Assembly: GCA_964390295.1 (NCBI GenBank)
Contig: CAYMHR010000019.1
Location: 1 to 25,233, forward strand
Origin: RGIG3009 sp964390295
GTDB lineage: Bacteria > Bacillota > Clostridia > Oscillospirales > Acutalibacteraceae
DNA: 25,233 bases
Direction: 5' to 3'
The notes beneath the pieces were generated by a model. That model saw only the letters and a program-made list of their open reading frames with translations, was not told where the DNA came from and did no database searches. Below, in pieces: positions 1-7,343 of the stretch. A program made the translations under genes and the position numbers. Positions within the stretch are counted from its first letter, which is position 1. The number at the start of each line of letters is the position of its first letter.

Positions 1-123
1 GGCGGTATATCTCTGTTGCACTTTCCCTAAGGTCACCCTCGGCGGCCGTTAGCCGTTATCCCGCCCTGTGATGCTCGGACTTTCCTCATGCACACCGTGC
101 ACGCGACTGCCCAGCTCACTCGC
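1..123 (-). ncRNA. rnpB: RNase P RNA (class A), 5' part, runs off the left edge
   Basis: The reverse complement carries the conserved 5' signature GAGGAAAGUCC (+ strand 77-87), which forms one side of helix P4. Further 3' come the conserved segments of the specificity domain: the ACGGCUAACGG stem region, GGUGACCUUAGGGAAAGUGC and ACAGAGAUAUACCGCC, in the order known for bacterial type A RNase P RNA. The RNA cleaves 5' leaders from pre-tRNA with the RnpA protein. The 5' end is placed near 122-123 from the promoter at 129-157. The 3' part, including the second P4 strand, lies outside the window. No protein-coding reading is needed here. Confidence 0.93.
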
Positions 124-128
124 AGAAT

Positions 129-157
129 ATTTTACAAAAGTCCGGCGCATTTGTCAA
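129..157 (-). promoter_or_regulatory. rnpB promoter, overlapping the clpC stop codon
   Basis: On the minus strand TTGACA (157-152), a 17-base spacer and TAAAAT (134-129) form a near-perfect SigA promoter 6-7 bases before the inferred 5' end of rnpB. The TGA stop of clpC (156-154) lies inside the -35 hexamer, so the two genes share these bases. Confidence 0.85.
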
Positions 158-2619
158 GGCTGACTTGCCTGAAACACCATTTCGCCGTTCTCCACCGTTA
201 CCGTTACCACATCGCCGGCATGGAAAACACCCTCCAGCAGTTTTTCCGCCAACGGGTCCTCTATGCGCGACTGAATCGCCCGACGCAACGGACGTGCGCC
301 ATACACCGGATCAAATCCTACCCGTGCCAATTCGGCAATCGCCTCGTCGGAAACCGTCAACGTAATCTCCAAATCGTGCACACGGCGATCCAGCGAGGAC
401 ACCATGCGCTCGGCAATCCGGCGGATATCTTCCTCCGTCAACTGGTGGAACACGATGGTATCGTCCACACGGTTCAAAAATTCCGGACGGAAGGTCTTTT
501 TCAGCTCGCCCATCACGTCCTCACGGATTCGGCGACTGCTCGCCTCGTCTCCCACGGTTTCCGTTCCGCCGAAGCCGAAGCTGCGCTTGTCCGTAATCAG
601 CCGTGCACCGACGTTGGAGGTCATGATAATGATCGTATTCTTAAAATCCACGCGGCGGCCCTGCGAATCGGTAAGCACACCGTCCTCCAAAATCTGAAGA
701 AGCATATTGAATACGTCGGGATGTGCCTTTTCGATCTCATCGAACAGCACCACGGTGTACGGCTTGCGACGGATTTTTTCGGTCAGCTGGCCGCCCTCGT
801 CGTAGCCGACGTAGCCGGGAGGCGAACCGACCAGACGCGAAACCGTATGCTTTTCCATGTATTCCGACATATCCAATCGGATCATGGCGTTTTCATCGCC
901 AAACATAGCCTCGGCCAGCGCCTTGCACAGCTCGGTTTTACCCACACCGGTGGGGCCAAGGAAAATAAAGGAACCGATCGGACGACGCGGATCCTTCAGT
1001 CCGACGCGACCACGGCGAATGGCTCTGGCAACCGCCGTCACCGCTTCATCCTGGCCGACAATGCGCTCGTGCAGGATGCTTTCCATTTTCAGCAGACGTT
1101 GACTTTCCGCTTCGGTCATCTGTGCCACCGGAACGCCGGTCCACCCGGACACGATCTCAGCAATGTCGTTGGGAGTCACCTCACTGCTCACGGTAGCGTT
1201 TTTCTCCTGCCAGGCTGTGCGCTGTGCTTCCAGTTGTTCGGTCACGCGCTTTTCTTCGTCACGCAAGCTGGCGGCACGCTCGAAATCCTGCTCGTTGATC
1301 GCCGATTTTTTCTCGGCGGATAAGCGCTTGACCTCTTCTTCCAGCTCTCGAACGTCCGTCGGCGCTGTGTAAGAACGCAAACGCACCCGTGACGCCGCTT
1401 CATCGATCAGGTCAATCGCCTTATCCGGCAAATAGCGGTCGGCGATGTACCGTGTAGACAACTGAACGGCCGCATGCAATGCTTCGTCGGTGATCTTCAC
1501 CTTGTGATGCGCCTCGTACTTATCGCGCAAGCCCTTGAGAATTTCATCCGCCTCCTCGGCGGTAGGCTCGCCCACCGTAATCGGCTGAAAACGCCGCTCC
1601 AGCGCCGCGTCCTTTTCAATATGCTTGCGATATTCCTCCAGCGTCGTGGCACCGATCACCTGAATCTCACCACGCGCCAGCGACGGCTTCAGAATGTTGG
1701 CGGCATCGACCGCTCCCTCGGCGGCACCGGCACCGATCAGGGTGTGAATTTCATCGATAAACAGAATAACGTCTCCGGCCTTGGCAACCTCGGACAATGC
1801 ATTTTTGATACGTTCCTCAAAATCACCGCGATATTTGGTTCCTGCCACCATACCGGTCAGATCGAGTGTTACCACCCGCTTGCCGCGCAGGGTGTCCGGG
1901 ACCTCCTCTGCCACGATCTTTTGCGCCAATCCTTCCGCAACCGCCGTTTTACCGACGCCCGGCTCACCGATCAGGCAGGGATTGTTTTTGGTGCGACGCG
2001 ACAAAATCTGCACCACGCGCTGAATTTCGGCAGAACGCCCAATCACGGGGTCCAGTTTGCCTTCCTTGGCCATTTCGGTCAAATCGCGGCCGAACTGATC
2101 CAACGTTGGCGTTTGACTTTTGCCGGACGGCTTGGCGGTGCCACCGGCCGATGCCCCCATCGACGCCTCGGAGGTGTCGGTGCCGATAGCACGGGCGATC
2201 TCCTCCATCAGCTCCAGAGGACGCACGCCGAACAACGCCAGCAAGCGCACGGCAAAACTGGTCTCGTCTCGCAAAACGGCCAATAAAATATGCTCGGTTC
2301 CCACGAAGCTCTGCTGCATGCCCCGCGCTTCCATGATCGCCGTTTCCATGGCACGCTTGGTGCGCGGTGTAAAATCATCCGGAGACAGGCGCGTCGGTTG
2401 ACCAACGTCCTCGTTTTCCGTGATTTTTGCCTCGTATTGTGCCGCGGTAATGCCGCGACCGCTCAACACGGTAGCCGCCACACCGGTTCCCTCGCGCAAC
2501 AGTCCCAGCACCAGATGCTCCGTGCCAACGTACGTATGCCCCAGCATCTGTGCCGCTTCGATTGCCAAATTCAGCGCGGTATTGGCCTTTTCCGTAAAGC
2601 CCTTAAACACATATTTCAT
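154..2619 (-). CDS. clpC: ATP-dependent Clp protease ATP-binding subunit ClpC
   Basis: An 821-residue Hsp100 unfoldase that feeds substrates, including arginine-phosphorylated proteins, to ClpP in the cytoplasm. The N-terminal double Clp repeat spans about residues 1-145 (ending of each repeat marked by VGTEH at 31-35 and 106-110). The first AAA+ module has Walker A GEPGVGKT at 218-225 and Walker B LFIDEIH near 290. A UVR-like middle domain with EQDFERAASLRDEEK lies around 440-460, typical of ClpC rather than ClpA/ClpB. The second AAA+ module has GPTGVGKTE near 563-571. Length matches the family. The start has AAGGAGG about 7 bases upstream and lies 16 bases after mcsB. It is the last protein gene of the ctsR operon. 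Confidence 0.97.
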   Translation of the reverse strand: MKYVFKGFTEKANTALNLAIEAAQMLGHTYVGTEHLVLGLLREGTGVAATVLSGRGITAAQYEAKITENEDVGQPTRLSPDDFTPRTKRAMETAIMEARGMQQSFVGTEHILLAVLRDETSFAVRLLALFGVRPLELMEEIARAIGTDTSEASMGASAGGTAKPSGKSQTPTLDQFGRDLTEMAKEGKLDPVIGRSAEIQRVVQILSRRTKNNPCLIGEPGVGKTAVAEGLAQKIVAEEVPDTLRGKRVVTLDLTGMVAGTKYRGDFEERIKNALSEVAKAGDVILFIDEIHTLIGAGAAEGAVDAANILKPSLARGEIQVIGATTLEEYRKHIEKDAALERRFQPITVGEPTAEEADEILKGLRDKYEAHHKVKITDEALHAAVQLSTRYIADRYLPDKAIDLIDEAASRVRLRSYTAPTDVRELEEEVKRLSAEKKSAINEQDFERAASLRDEEKRVTEQLEAQRTAWQEKNATVSSEVTPNDIAEIVSGWTGVPVAQMTEAESQRLLKMESILHERIVGQDEAVTAVARAIRRGRVGLKDPRRPIGSFIFLGPTGVGKTELCKALAEAMFGDENAMIRLDMSEYMEKHTVSRLVGSPPGYVGYDEGGQLTEKIRRKPYTVVLFDEIEKAHPDVFNMLLQILEDGVLTDSQGRRVDFKNTIIIMTSNVGARLITDKRSFGFGGTETVGDEASSRRIREDVMGELKKTFRPEFLNRVDDTIVFHQLTEEDIRRIAERMVSSLDRRVHDLEITLTVSDEAIAELARVGFDPVYGARPLRRAIQSRIEDPLAEKLLEGVFHAGDVVTVTVENGEMVFQASQP

Positions 2620-2635
2620 ACGTATTCCTCCTTAA

Positions 2636-3652
2636 TTATCCCAGGCGCTCCCGAACCAACTCCGCACGACGCACGTCGCGCTGTGACGGCTCCAGCTCCT
2701 CGCCGGCCGCCACCATCAGTGCACCGGCACCGGCATCGATTAAAAGACGATTGAGAACGCCCAAATCCGGGTGCTGAATCATTCCCAGCGCTACGCCCAT
2801 ACGCACCTGCGAAATCAGCGCCATAAACTCACTCCCGGTCAGCAAACGGGCATTTTGCAAAATACCGAGTGACCGGAACACGCGATCCTCAAAGCTGGGT
2901 GACTCCTTCATCTGTTCCCGACAGCTACGTTCCTCGCGAACGATCTGATTTACGATACTGCGTAGGTTGTCGATTGCTTCCTGCTCGGCGATGCCCAACG
3001 TGACCTGATTGGAAATTTGATACAGCGCACCCTCCGGCTTGCTTCCTTCCCCGTACAGGCCGCGAATTGTCAGACCCAGCTTGGACACCGTTGCGGAAAG
3101 CTGCTGAATAATTCCCTTTTCCTGCAAAGCGGGCAAATGCAACATGACCGAAGCACGCATACCGGTACCAAGATTGGTCGGGCATTGCGTTAAATACCCC
3201 AACCGTTCGTCAAAAGCAAAGTGCAACCGCGTATCCAGATAATCATCCCAGCAGGTAGCCTCCTGCCAGGCGCTGTCCAGATCGAAGCCGGAACGCATCA
3301 CCTGAATACGGACGTGATCCTCCTCGCCCACCATGACGCTGACGCCCTCGTCGGCGGAAACCAGCAAGGCTTCCCCGGACAGCTCGTGCGCAAACTCACG
3401 GCTGATCAAGTGGCGTTCTACCATCGCCAAAACCTCGCGCGGCGAAAACTCGCTCATGCGGCGACGTTCAAAATTGCACGGCTTATCCTCCGGAAAAGCC
3501 CCGAAAACCTGCTGAATCACCATTTCTCGCTGTTCGGACGTCATCCATGCCGGAAACGGAAGGTGTTCCAGGTTACGCGCCAAACGGATTCGGGTACTGA
3601 TAACCACGTCGCCCTCGGCACCGCTTGTTTGATACCATTTTTCCTGTGCCAT
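2636..3652 (-). CDS. mcsB: Protein arginine kinase McsB
   Basis: A 338-residue member of the phosphagen-kinase fold that phosphorylates arginine on proteins, marking them for ClpC-ClpP and modulating CtsR. Visible signatures are the STRIRLARN motif at about 19-27 (ATP/guanidino-kinase N-terminal region), TGMRASVMLHLPAL in the middle, and GLYGEGS. The C-terminal RDVRRA at 325-330 matches the family's RDxxRA motif, known to bind phospho-arginine and to control activity. The ATG overlaps the mcsA stop codon by one base (TAATG), so translation is likely coupled. McsA is the family's activator, which agrees with the gene order. Confidence 0.96.
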   Translation of the reverse strand: MAQEKWYQTSGAEGDVVISTRIRLARNLEHLPFPAWMTSEQREMVIQQVFGAFPEDKPCNFERRRMSEFSPREVLAMVERHLISREFAHELSGEALLVSADEGVSVMVGEEDHVRIQVMRSGFDLDSAWQEATCWDDYLDTRLHFAFDERLGYLTQCPTNLGTGMRASVMLHLPALQEKGIIQQLSATVSKLGLTIRGLYGEGSKPEGALYQISNQVTLGIAEQEAIDNLRSIVNQIVREERSCREQMKESPSFEDRVFRSLGILQNARLLTGSEFMALISQVRMGVALGMIQHPDLGVLNRLLIDAGAGALMVAAGEELEPSQRDVRRAELVRERLG

Positions 3653-4146
3653 TACACTTCACCCTCCTGTTCCAGCGCTCGTATCTGATCACGTAATTTT
3701 GCGCAGGTCTCGTAATCCTGATCGGCAATGCAGGTATTCAGCCGATCGCGCAGAGCCTGCAGCTCTCGCTCTTTCTTTTTGGTGCTGTCATCCGCCCGTG
3801 CCGCTACCTTGCCGGTATGCTGTGTCTTTCCGTGAATACGTTGGATGGACGGCAACAACCGGTCGTAAAAAGTCAAATAGCAGGTCGCACAGCCCGGACG
3901 TCCCTGATCCGCGATTTCGCGGAAACTGCGTCCGCAATCGGGACACCGCACCGTGTCTTCCTGAGTGCGCTTTGAGGGTTCAGCAAACAGCGAGCCCCAA
4001 AAATCGCCCAGGCTGAAGCCAAGGCCGGAACCGATCCCCTGCTCCGCCGCACAGTGGGCGCACAGATGCAGTTCCGTCGTCTTTCCGTTTACCGTCTTTT
4101 TTACGTGCGTCGTAGCAACGTATTTGCCACAATAATCACAAAGCAT
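3652..4146 (-). CDS. mcsA: McsA, zinc-finger/UVR activator of McsB
   Basis: A 164-residue protein with two four-cysteine zinc-binding clusters: C3/C6 with C29/C32, and C68/C71 with C86/C89. A C-terminal UVR motif follows at about 127-162 (LRDRLNTCIADQDYETCAKLRD). This is the complete domain order of McsA, which activates McsB and modulates CtsR and ClpC. The start ATG is preceded by AAGGAGG. It lies 12 bases downstream of ctsR and overlaps mcsB by one base. Confidence 0.95.
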   Translation of the reverse strand: MLCDYCGKYVATTHVKKTVNGKTTELHLCAHCAAEQGIGSGLGFSLGDFWGSLFAEPSKRTQEDTVRCPDCGRSFREIADQGRPGCATCYLTFYDRLLPSIQRIHGKTQHTGKVAARADDSTKKKERELQALRDRLNTCIADQDYETCAKLRDQIRALEQEGEV

Positions 4147-4158
4147 AAAAAATCCTCC

Positions 4159-4617
4159 TTACATGGTATATGCCGTCAGCATTTGTTTCAGAAGAACCGC
4201 TCGCAGGCGATCACGCGATTCCGGCGGAACGTCTCGATAGCCGCGATCCGACAACGCCGCCGCCATGATATTCGCGGCACTTTCGGTAATAAAGCCCTGG
4301 TACACCATGCTTTGCAAAATGGCCTCGGCCGAAGCAGGCACCAGCTCCTCACCGATGGAATTGACAACGTGCATCAGCGGTGTCATACGCTCCTGCGGCA
4401 CCACGCGCCGGATTCGGATATATCCACCACCGCCGCGGCGGCTTTCGACCAAATACCCTTGCTCCGGCGTAAACCGCGAGGATAGTACGTAGGTGATCTG
4501 ACTGGGAACACAACCGATTTCCTCGGCAAGCACGTTACGCTGCAATTCGGCCGCACCGTTTTCCGCCTGCTCCATAATATGGAGAATATAGGCAGTTATC
4601 TCATCACTTATTCGCAT
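4159..4617 (-). CDS. ctsR: CtsR, class III heat-shock repressor
   Basis: A winged helix-turn-helix repressor of clp genes, about 152 residues. The HTH lies at about 24-50 and the wing contains the tetraglycine loop RRGGGGYI (glycines at 62-65), the known heat-sensing loop of CtsR. I chose ATG 4617 (MRISDE...) rather than the GTG at 4626. AAGGAAG (4632-4626) is 8 bases before the ATG but directly abuts the GTG, and the family begins with MR.ISD. It heads the ctsR-mcsA-mcsB-clpC operon and has its own operators just upstream, so it is autoregulated. Confidence 0.95.
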   Translation of the reverse strand: MRISDEITAYILHIMEQAENGAAELQRNVLAEEIGCVPSQITYVLSSRFTPEQGYLVESRRGGGGYIRIRRVVPQERMTPLMHVVNSIGEELVPASAEAILQSMVYQGFITESAANIMAAALSDRGYRDVPPESRDRLRAVLLKQMLTAYTM

Positions 4618-4638
4618 TTCTCTCACTTCCTTGGTTAT

Positions 4639-4667
4639 ATCCTACTGCAAAGGTCAAAGAAAGTCAA
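4639..4667 (-). promoter_or_regulatory. ctsR operon promoter
   Basis: On the minus strand TTGACT (4667-4662), 17 bases, TAGGAT (4644-4639). The -35 hexamer is part of a CtsR heptad, so a bound repressor would block polymerase. The implied transcript starts very near the Shine-Dalgarno sequence, so the exact -10 is uncertain. Confidence 0.6.
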
Positions 4668-4684
4668 AGTCAAAGAAAGTCAAA
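4652..4684 (-). promoter_or_regulatory. Double CtsR operator
   Basis: The + strand reads GGTCAAA-GAA-AGTCAAA at 4652-4668 and AGTCAAA-GAA-AGTCAAA at 4668-4684. Both match the CtsR consensus RGTCAAANANRGTCAAA exactly and they share one base (4668). The two boxes cover the promoter region of ctsR. Confidence 0.95.
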
Positions 4685-4769
4685 CTAAAACGATCTTCTT
4701 TTGATATTTTAATTTAGCTCTTGTTTTCTTCGAATTTTGAAGATTTTCTTGATTTTTCAAAATATTATC

Positions 4770-4796
4770 ACCGATGCTCGCCACCGTCATAGTATG
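4770..4796 (+). promoter_or_regulatory. Possible SigK-like promoter of the microprotein pair
   Basis: AC (4770-4771), 16 bases, then CATAGTATG (4788-4796). This fits the mother-cell SigK pattern AC-N16-CATANNNTA except for the last base. I saw no good SigA promoter between 4700 and 4840. The expected start would be near 4803, leaving about 20 bases before the Shine-Dalgarno sequence. The motif is short, so chance is a real possibility. Confidence 0.35.
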
Positions 4797-4840
4797 AGAA
4801 TGAAAGCATCCGGTGGCTTTCGGAAAGGAGGATACAACCC

Positions 4841-4984
4841 GTGTGTCTGCGAAATCTGTTTAGCGGCGATATCAACTGCAGCTGGTTGCTGTTCATCATC
4901 GTCATCATCCTGCTGTTCGACGGAGACTGCGGCGACAGCAACGCCTATTCGTCCCGTAACGGCGGCTGCGGCTGCGGTTGCTGA
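4841..4984 (+). CDS. Cys-rich single-helix microprotein, copy 1
   Basis: A 47-residue protein starting at GTG, with AAAGGAGG at 4824-4831 placed 9 bases before it. It begins MCLRNLFSGDINCSWLLF, continues as an Ile/Leu membrane helix (about residues 15-26), and ends in an acidic then Gly/Cys tail, GGCGCGC. The first 26 residues are nearly identical in pattern to the next gene, which argues that both are translated. The long hydrophobic run suggests a membrane-embedded peptide. The function is unknown to me. Small Cys-containing hydrophobic proteins occur in spore-forming Firmicutes, but I cannot assign this one to a named family. The copies differ mainly in the C-terminal tail. Confidence 0.8.
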   Translation: MCLRNLFSGDINCSWLLFIIVIILLFDGDCGDSNAYSSRNGGCGCGC

Positions 4985-5013
4985 CCCATCATTCACAGAG
5001 AGGAGAACGTTCT

Positions 5014-5124
5014 ATGTGCTTGAGAAACCTGTTTTGCGGTGAGGCAAACTGCTCTTGGCTTCTGTTTATCATCATTATTTTGTTGTTGATCAACAACAGC
5101 GATTGCGAGTGCAACGGCAACTAA
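5014..5124 (+). CDS. Cys-rich single-helix microprotein, copy 2
   Basis: A 36-residue paralogue of the preceding gene. It starts at ATG with AGGAG (5001-5005) 8 bases upstream. It begins MCLRNLFCGEANCSWLLF, followed by an uninterrupted Ile/Leu helix (about 15-26), and ends with a short polar tail containing CEC. Conserved between copies are MCLRNLF, one Gly, NCSWLLFII and the helix; copy 2 gains a Cys at position 8 and lacks the Gly/Cys tail. The 29-base gap and shared direction suggest one transcript ending at the hairpin 5140-5172. Function unknown. Confidence 0.82.
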   Translation: MCLRNLFCGEANCSWLLFIIIILLLINNSDCECNGN

Positions 5125-5139
5125 TCGTCCACACGATCG

Positions 5140-5172
5140 CAACAGCCCGGCATGAATCATGCCGGGCTGTTG
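5140..5172 (+). terminator. Hairpin terminator after the microproteins
   Basis: Perfect inverted repeat with arms CAACAGCCCGGCAT (5140-5153) and its complement (5159-5172) around GAATC. No strong T-run follows (tccgttta), so termination may be partial or the hairpin may act as a 3' stabiliser. Confidence 0.65.
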
Positions 5173-5200
5173 TCCGTTTATGCGGTTTCCAAACGAAAAT

Positions 5201-5229
5201 TTGACAAATTGCAAATTTTGCGCTATACT
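5201..5229 (+). promoter_or_regulatory. SigA promoter of the PH-domain gene
   Basis: TTGACA (5201-5206), exactly 17 bases, TATACT (5224-5229), 46 bases before the ATG. It is the only strong promoter found for the 5276-7653 gene run, although the hairpin at 6548-6593 probably limits read-through into azlCD. Confidence 0.88.
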
Positions 5230-5275
5230 ACACTAGTTATCGGTGTGCTATCACAGAATAACAGGAGGAACTTGT

Positions 5276-5629
5276 ATGACAACGTTCGGGCAATCCGCAC
5301 CGGATGCCATTCTTACGGAACGGCGGCGACTGCTCGGTCTGCCGCTGACTCGGACGCAGTACGTATTGCAGGGAAACCCCCTCCAGCAACGCATCGGTCT
5401 GCTGTCCCCCGTAACGCGTTCGGTAAACGTGTCCCAGATTCGCCGCGTAGCGGCTCACCAAACCTTTTTTCAAAAGCGTTTGGGACTTACCACCATCCAC
5501 GTAGCTACCGACGATCCGCTTATTTCCGAGTTAGTGATCGTCAATGTCCGCAACGGCAACCTGTTTGAAAAACAGTTGCGTCGTTATGCCGAGGAAAATC
5601 AAACACAACAGCTTCACACCATGGTATAA
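5276..5629 (+). CDS. Bacterial PH-domain (bPH2-like) protein
   Basis: A 117-residue protein, start ATG 5276 with CAGGAGG about 7 bases upstream. The core resembles the bacterial PH domain of the YdbS/YdbT type: TRTQYVLQGNPLQQRIGLLSPVTRSVNVSQIRRVAAHQ... with the family pattern 'y.l....l....Gll.....v.l..I..v....f.qr.lG..ti.v'. The G-L-L-S at 41-44, the I-R-R at 55-57 and RLG at 68-70 fit. No membrane helix is visible, unlike multi-helix YdbT proteins, so it looks like a stand-alone cytoplasmic PH domain. Partner or ligand unknown. It is 24 bases upstream of the E2-like gene and probably co-transcribed. Confidence 0.7.
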   Translation: MTTFGQSAPDAILTERRRLLGLPLTRTQYVLQGNPLQQRIGLLSPVTRSVNVSQIRRVAAHQTFFQKRLGLTTIHVATDDPLISELVIVNVRNGNLFEKQLRRYAEENQTQQLHTMV

Positions 5630-5653
5630 GTGCTGTCAAAGTAAGGGGTTCGT

Positions 5654-6541
5654 ATGGAAACAAGAAAACGTCGTTTCGGTGACCGCAAGGACGGCTGGCG
5701 CTTGCGGCATACCCATTCTTTTTTCTCCGTCATGCCGCACGTCATGAAGCGTCGTTCCGACGCTCACGTCTTTTTCGACGACTATATTGAAATCGACGAG
5801 CTGGAAAAATACGTGCGTGATATGCGCCACAACACCGATATGTCCTGGTTTTCTCTGTATCACGTCGTGATTGCCGGCGCCGTGCGTATGTTCGTGTTGC
5901 GCCCACACCTGAACCGGTTTATCATCAACGGAAAAATTTACGCACGAAACCGGCTCACCGTTTCCATGACCGTCAAGCGCGAGTTGTCCGCAGACTCGCC
6001 CGACTCCGTGATCAAGCCGACCTTTGAGCCGACCGACACCGTTTTCGACGTGTATCGCCGTATCAACGATGCGCTGGAGGCCGAAGTTCGGGATCAGGAA
6101 AACAGCAACGATTCCGACAAAGCCGCCAACATTCTCAACAAGCTGCCGGCTTGGTTCGTTCGCCTGTTCGTGAATATCGTCGGCTTCATCGATCGTCGCG
6201 GCTGGATGAATGATTTCATCAACAATTTGAGTCCCTTCCACACCTCGCTCTACATAACCGACGTCGGCTCCATCGGCATCGGGCCGGTTTACCATCACAT
6301 CTACGATTTCGGTACCACCTCAATTTTTCTGGCGCTCGGAAAAAAAGAGTATATGCCGATTGCCAGTGCCGATGGTACGACAACCGTAAAGAAGGTGGTT
6401 CGCATTCGCATCGTAGCAGACGAACGCATTTGCGACGGTCAGTATTTTGCGGAATCCTTCCGTATGTTCCGTCGCCTGATGAAAAAGCCTGCTCAGTTGG
6501 AAGTGCCTCCCACGGAATTTCCGGAGGATGATTGGATCTGA
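5654..6541 (+). CDS. E2/CAT-fold acyltransferase-like protein lacking lipoyl domain
   Basis: A 295-residue protein matching the catalytic domain of 2-oxoacid dehydrogenase E2 (chloramphenicol-acetyltransferase fold) over most of its length. TSLYITDVGSIGIGPVYHH (197-215) and TTSIFLALGKK (221-231) correspond to E2 segments such as 'isnlG.fg' and 'ailavG'. The catalytic motif D-H-R-x-x-D-G appears as DERICDG (256-262), with Glu257 where the catalytic His should be. There is no lipoyl domain, no E1/E3-binding domain, and no pyruvate dehydrogenase genes nearby. It may have lost or altered transferase activity. Start ATG has AAGGGG 5 bases upstream. Function is unknown; the fold is fairly sure. Confidence 0.72.
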   Translation: METRKRRFGDRKDGWRLRHTHSFFSVMPHVMKRRSDAHVFFDDYIEIDELEKYVRDMRHNTDMSWFSLYHVVIAGAVRMFVLRPHLNRFIINGKIYARNRLTVSMTVKRELSADSPDSVIKPTFEPTDTVFDVYRRINDALEAEVRDQENSNDSDKAANILNKLPAWFVRLFVNIVGFIDRRGWMNDFINNLSPFHTSLYITDVGSIGIGPVYHHIYDFGTTSIFLALGKKEYMPIASADGTTTVKKVVRIRIVADERICDGQYFAESFRMFRRLMKKPAQLEVPPTEFPEDDWI

Positions 6542-6547
6542 TTGCTC

Positions 6548-6593
6548 CGACCGTCCGCGATCCCGATTTATGCCGGGAACGGACGGTCGTTTT
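6548..6593 (+). terminator. Intrinsic terminator after the E2-like gene
   Basis: Arms CGACCGTCCG (6548-6557) and CGGACGGTCG (6580-6589) enclose a second TCCCG/CGGGA pair, followed by TTTT (6590-6593). It separates the E2-like gene from azlC; leak-through is possible, since no clear azlC promoter is visible. Confidence 0.75.
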
Positions 6594-6620
6594 GCGTCTG
6601 CTTGGAGGATATGCTATCGT

Positions 6621-7343
6621 ATGGAATACACGTTTCGTAAAGGCTTGATCGACGGCTTGCCCGTCTGCGTCGGATACCTTTCCGTCGCCTTCGCTTTTGG
6701 TATCTTTGCCGTAGGCTACGGCTTCAGCATTGCCGAAGCCGTGATGATTTCCATGTTCAACGTCACCTCGGCCGGTCAGCTGGCGGCGATCCCGATTATC
6801 GCTTCCGGCGGCTTGATCGCTGAGCTGGCCGTCGCACAGCTCGTCATCAATCTGCGGTATGCGCTGATGTCGGTTTCGCTTTCGCAACGGCTGGATCACA
6901 CCGTTCGACTGCGGGATCGCTTTCTGATCGCCTTTATGAATACCGACGAGGTGTTTGCCATTGCGTCCGCACAGCGCGATCCGGTTGGGCGGCGGTACCT
7001 GTACGGACTGATATTGACCCCCTATCTCGGCTGGAGCCTGGGTACGCTGTTGGGAGCGATTGCCGGTGATATTTTGCCCTCCATGGTCACGGCCGCGTTG
7101 GGAATTGCTATTTACGGCATGTTTATTGCCATCGTCACACCGGCGGCACGTGCCGATCGCGCCACCGCCGTTTGCGTACTAATCGCCGCTGCATTAAGCT
7201 GTATTTTTTATTACACGCCGGTATTGTCAAGCGTTCCCAGCGGCTTTGTGATTATCATTTGCGCGATCATCGCTGCCGGTATCATGGCCGTGGTATCCCC
7301 CGTACCGGTCGAAGCGGAAGCGGAGGTGTCAACCAATGAGTAA
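6621..7343 (+). CDS. azlC: AzlC-type branched-chain amino acid exporter, large subunit
   Basis: A 240-residue multi-helix membrane protein. The N-terminal GLIDGLPVCVGYLSVAFAFGIFAVGYGFS and the following hydrophobic segments with NLRYALMSVSLSQ are typical of AzlC, the large partner of AzlD in exporting branched-chain and related amino acids. I start at ATG 6621 (MEYTFRKG), because the upstream extension runs through the hairpin region and carries no homology. The SD GGAGG (6604-6608) is 12 bases away, rather far. It overlaps azlD by 8 bases, so the pair is translationally coupled. Substrate is family-based inference. Confidence 0.88.
   Translation: MEYTFRKGLIDGLPVCVGYLSVAFAFGIFAVGYGFSIAEAVMISMFNVTSAGQLAAIPIIASGGLIAELAVAQLVINLRYALMSVSLSQRLDHTVRLRDRFLIAFMNTDEVFAIASAQRDPVGRRYLYGLILTPYLGWSLGTLLGAIAGDILPSMVTAALGIAIYGMFIAIVTPAARADRATAVCVLIAAALSCIFYYTPVLSSVPSGFVIIICAIIAAGIMAVVSPVPVEAEAEVSTNE

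Noticed and set aside
88..1323. Long plus-strand ORF of 411 codons opposite clpC
   Set aside because: It lies antisense to an unambiguous clpC and rnpB. Its translation has no family signature and it has no SD.
5140..5172. CRISPR repeat or mobile-element inverted end
   Set aside because: It is a single inverted repeat, without spacers or a second copy, best read as a hairpin terminator.
6528..6620. Longer start for AzlC at 6528
   Set aside because: The extra 31 codons run through the terminator hairpin and overlap the upstream gene; homology begins at MEYTFRKG.
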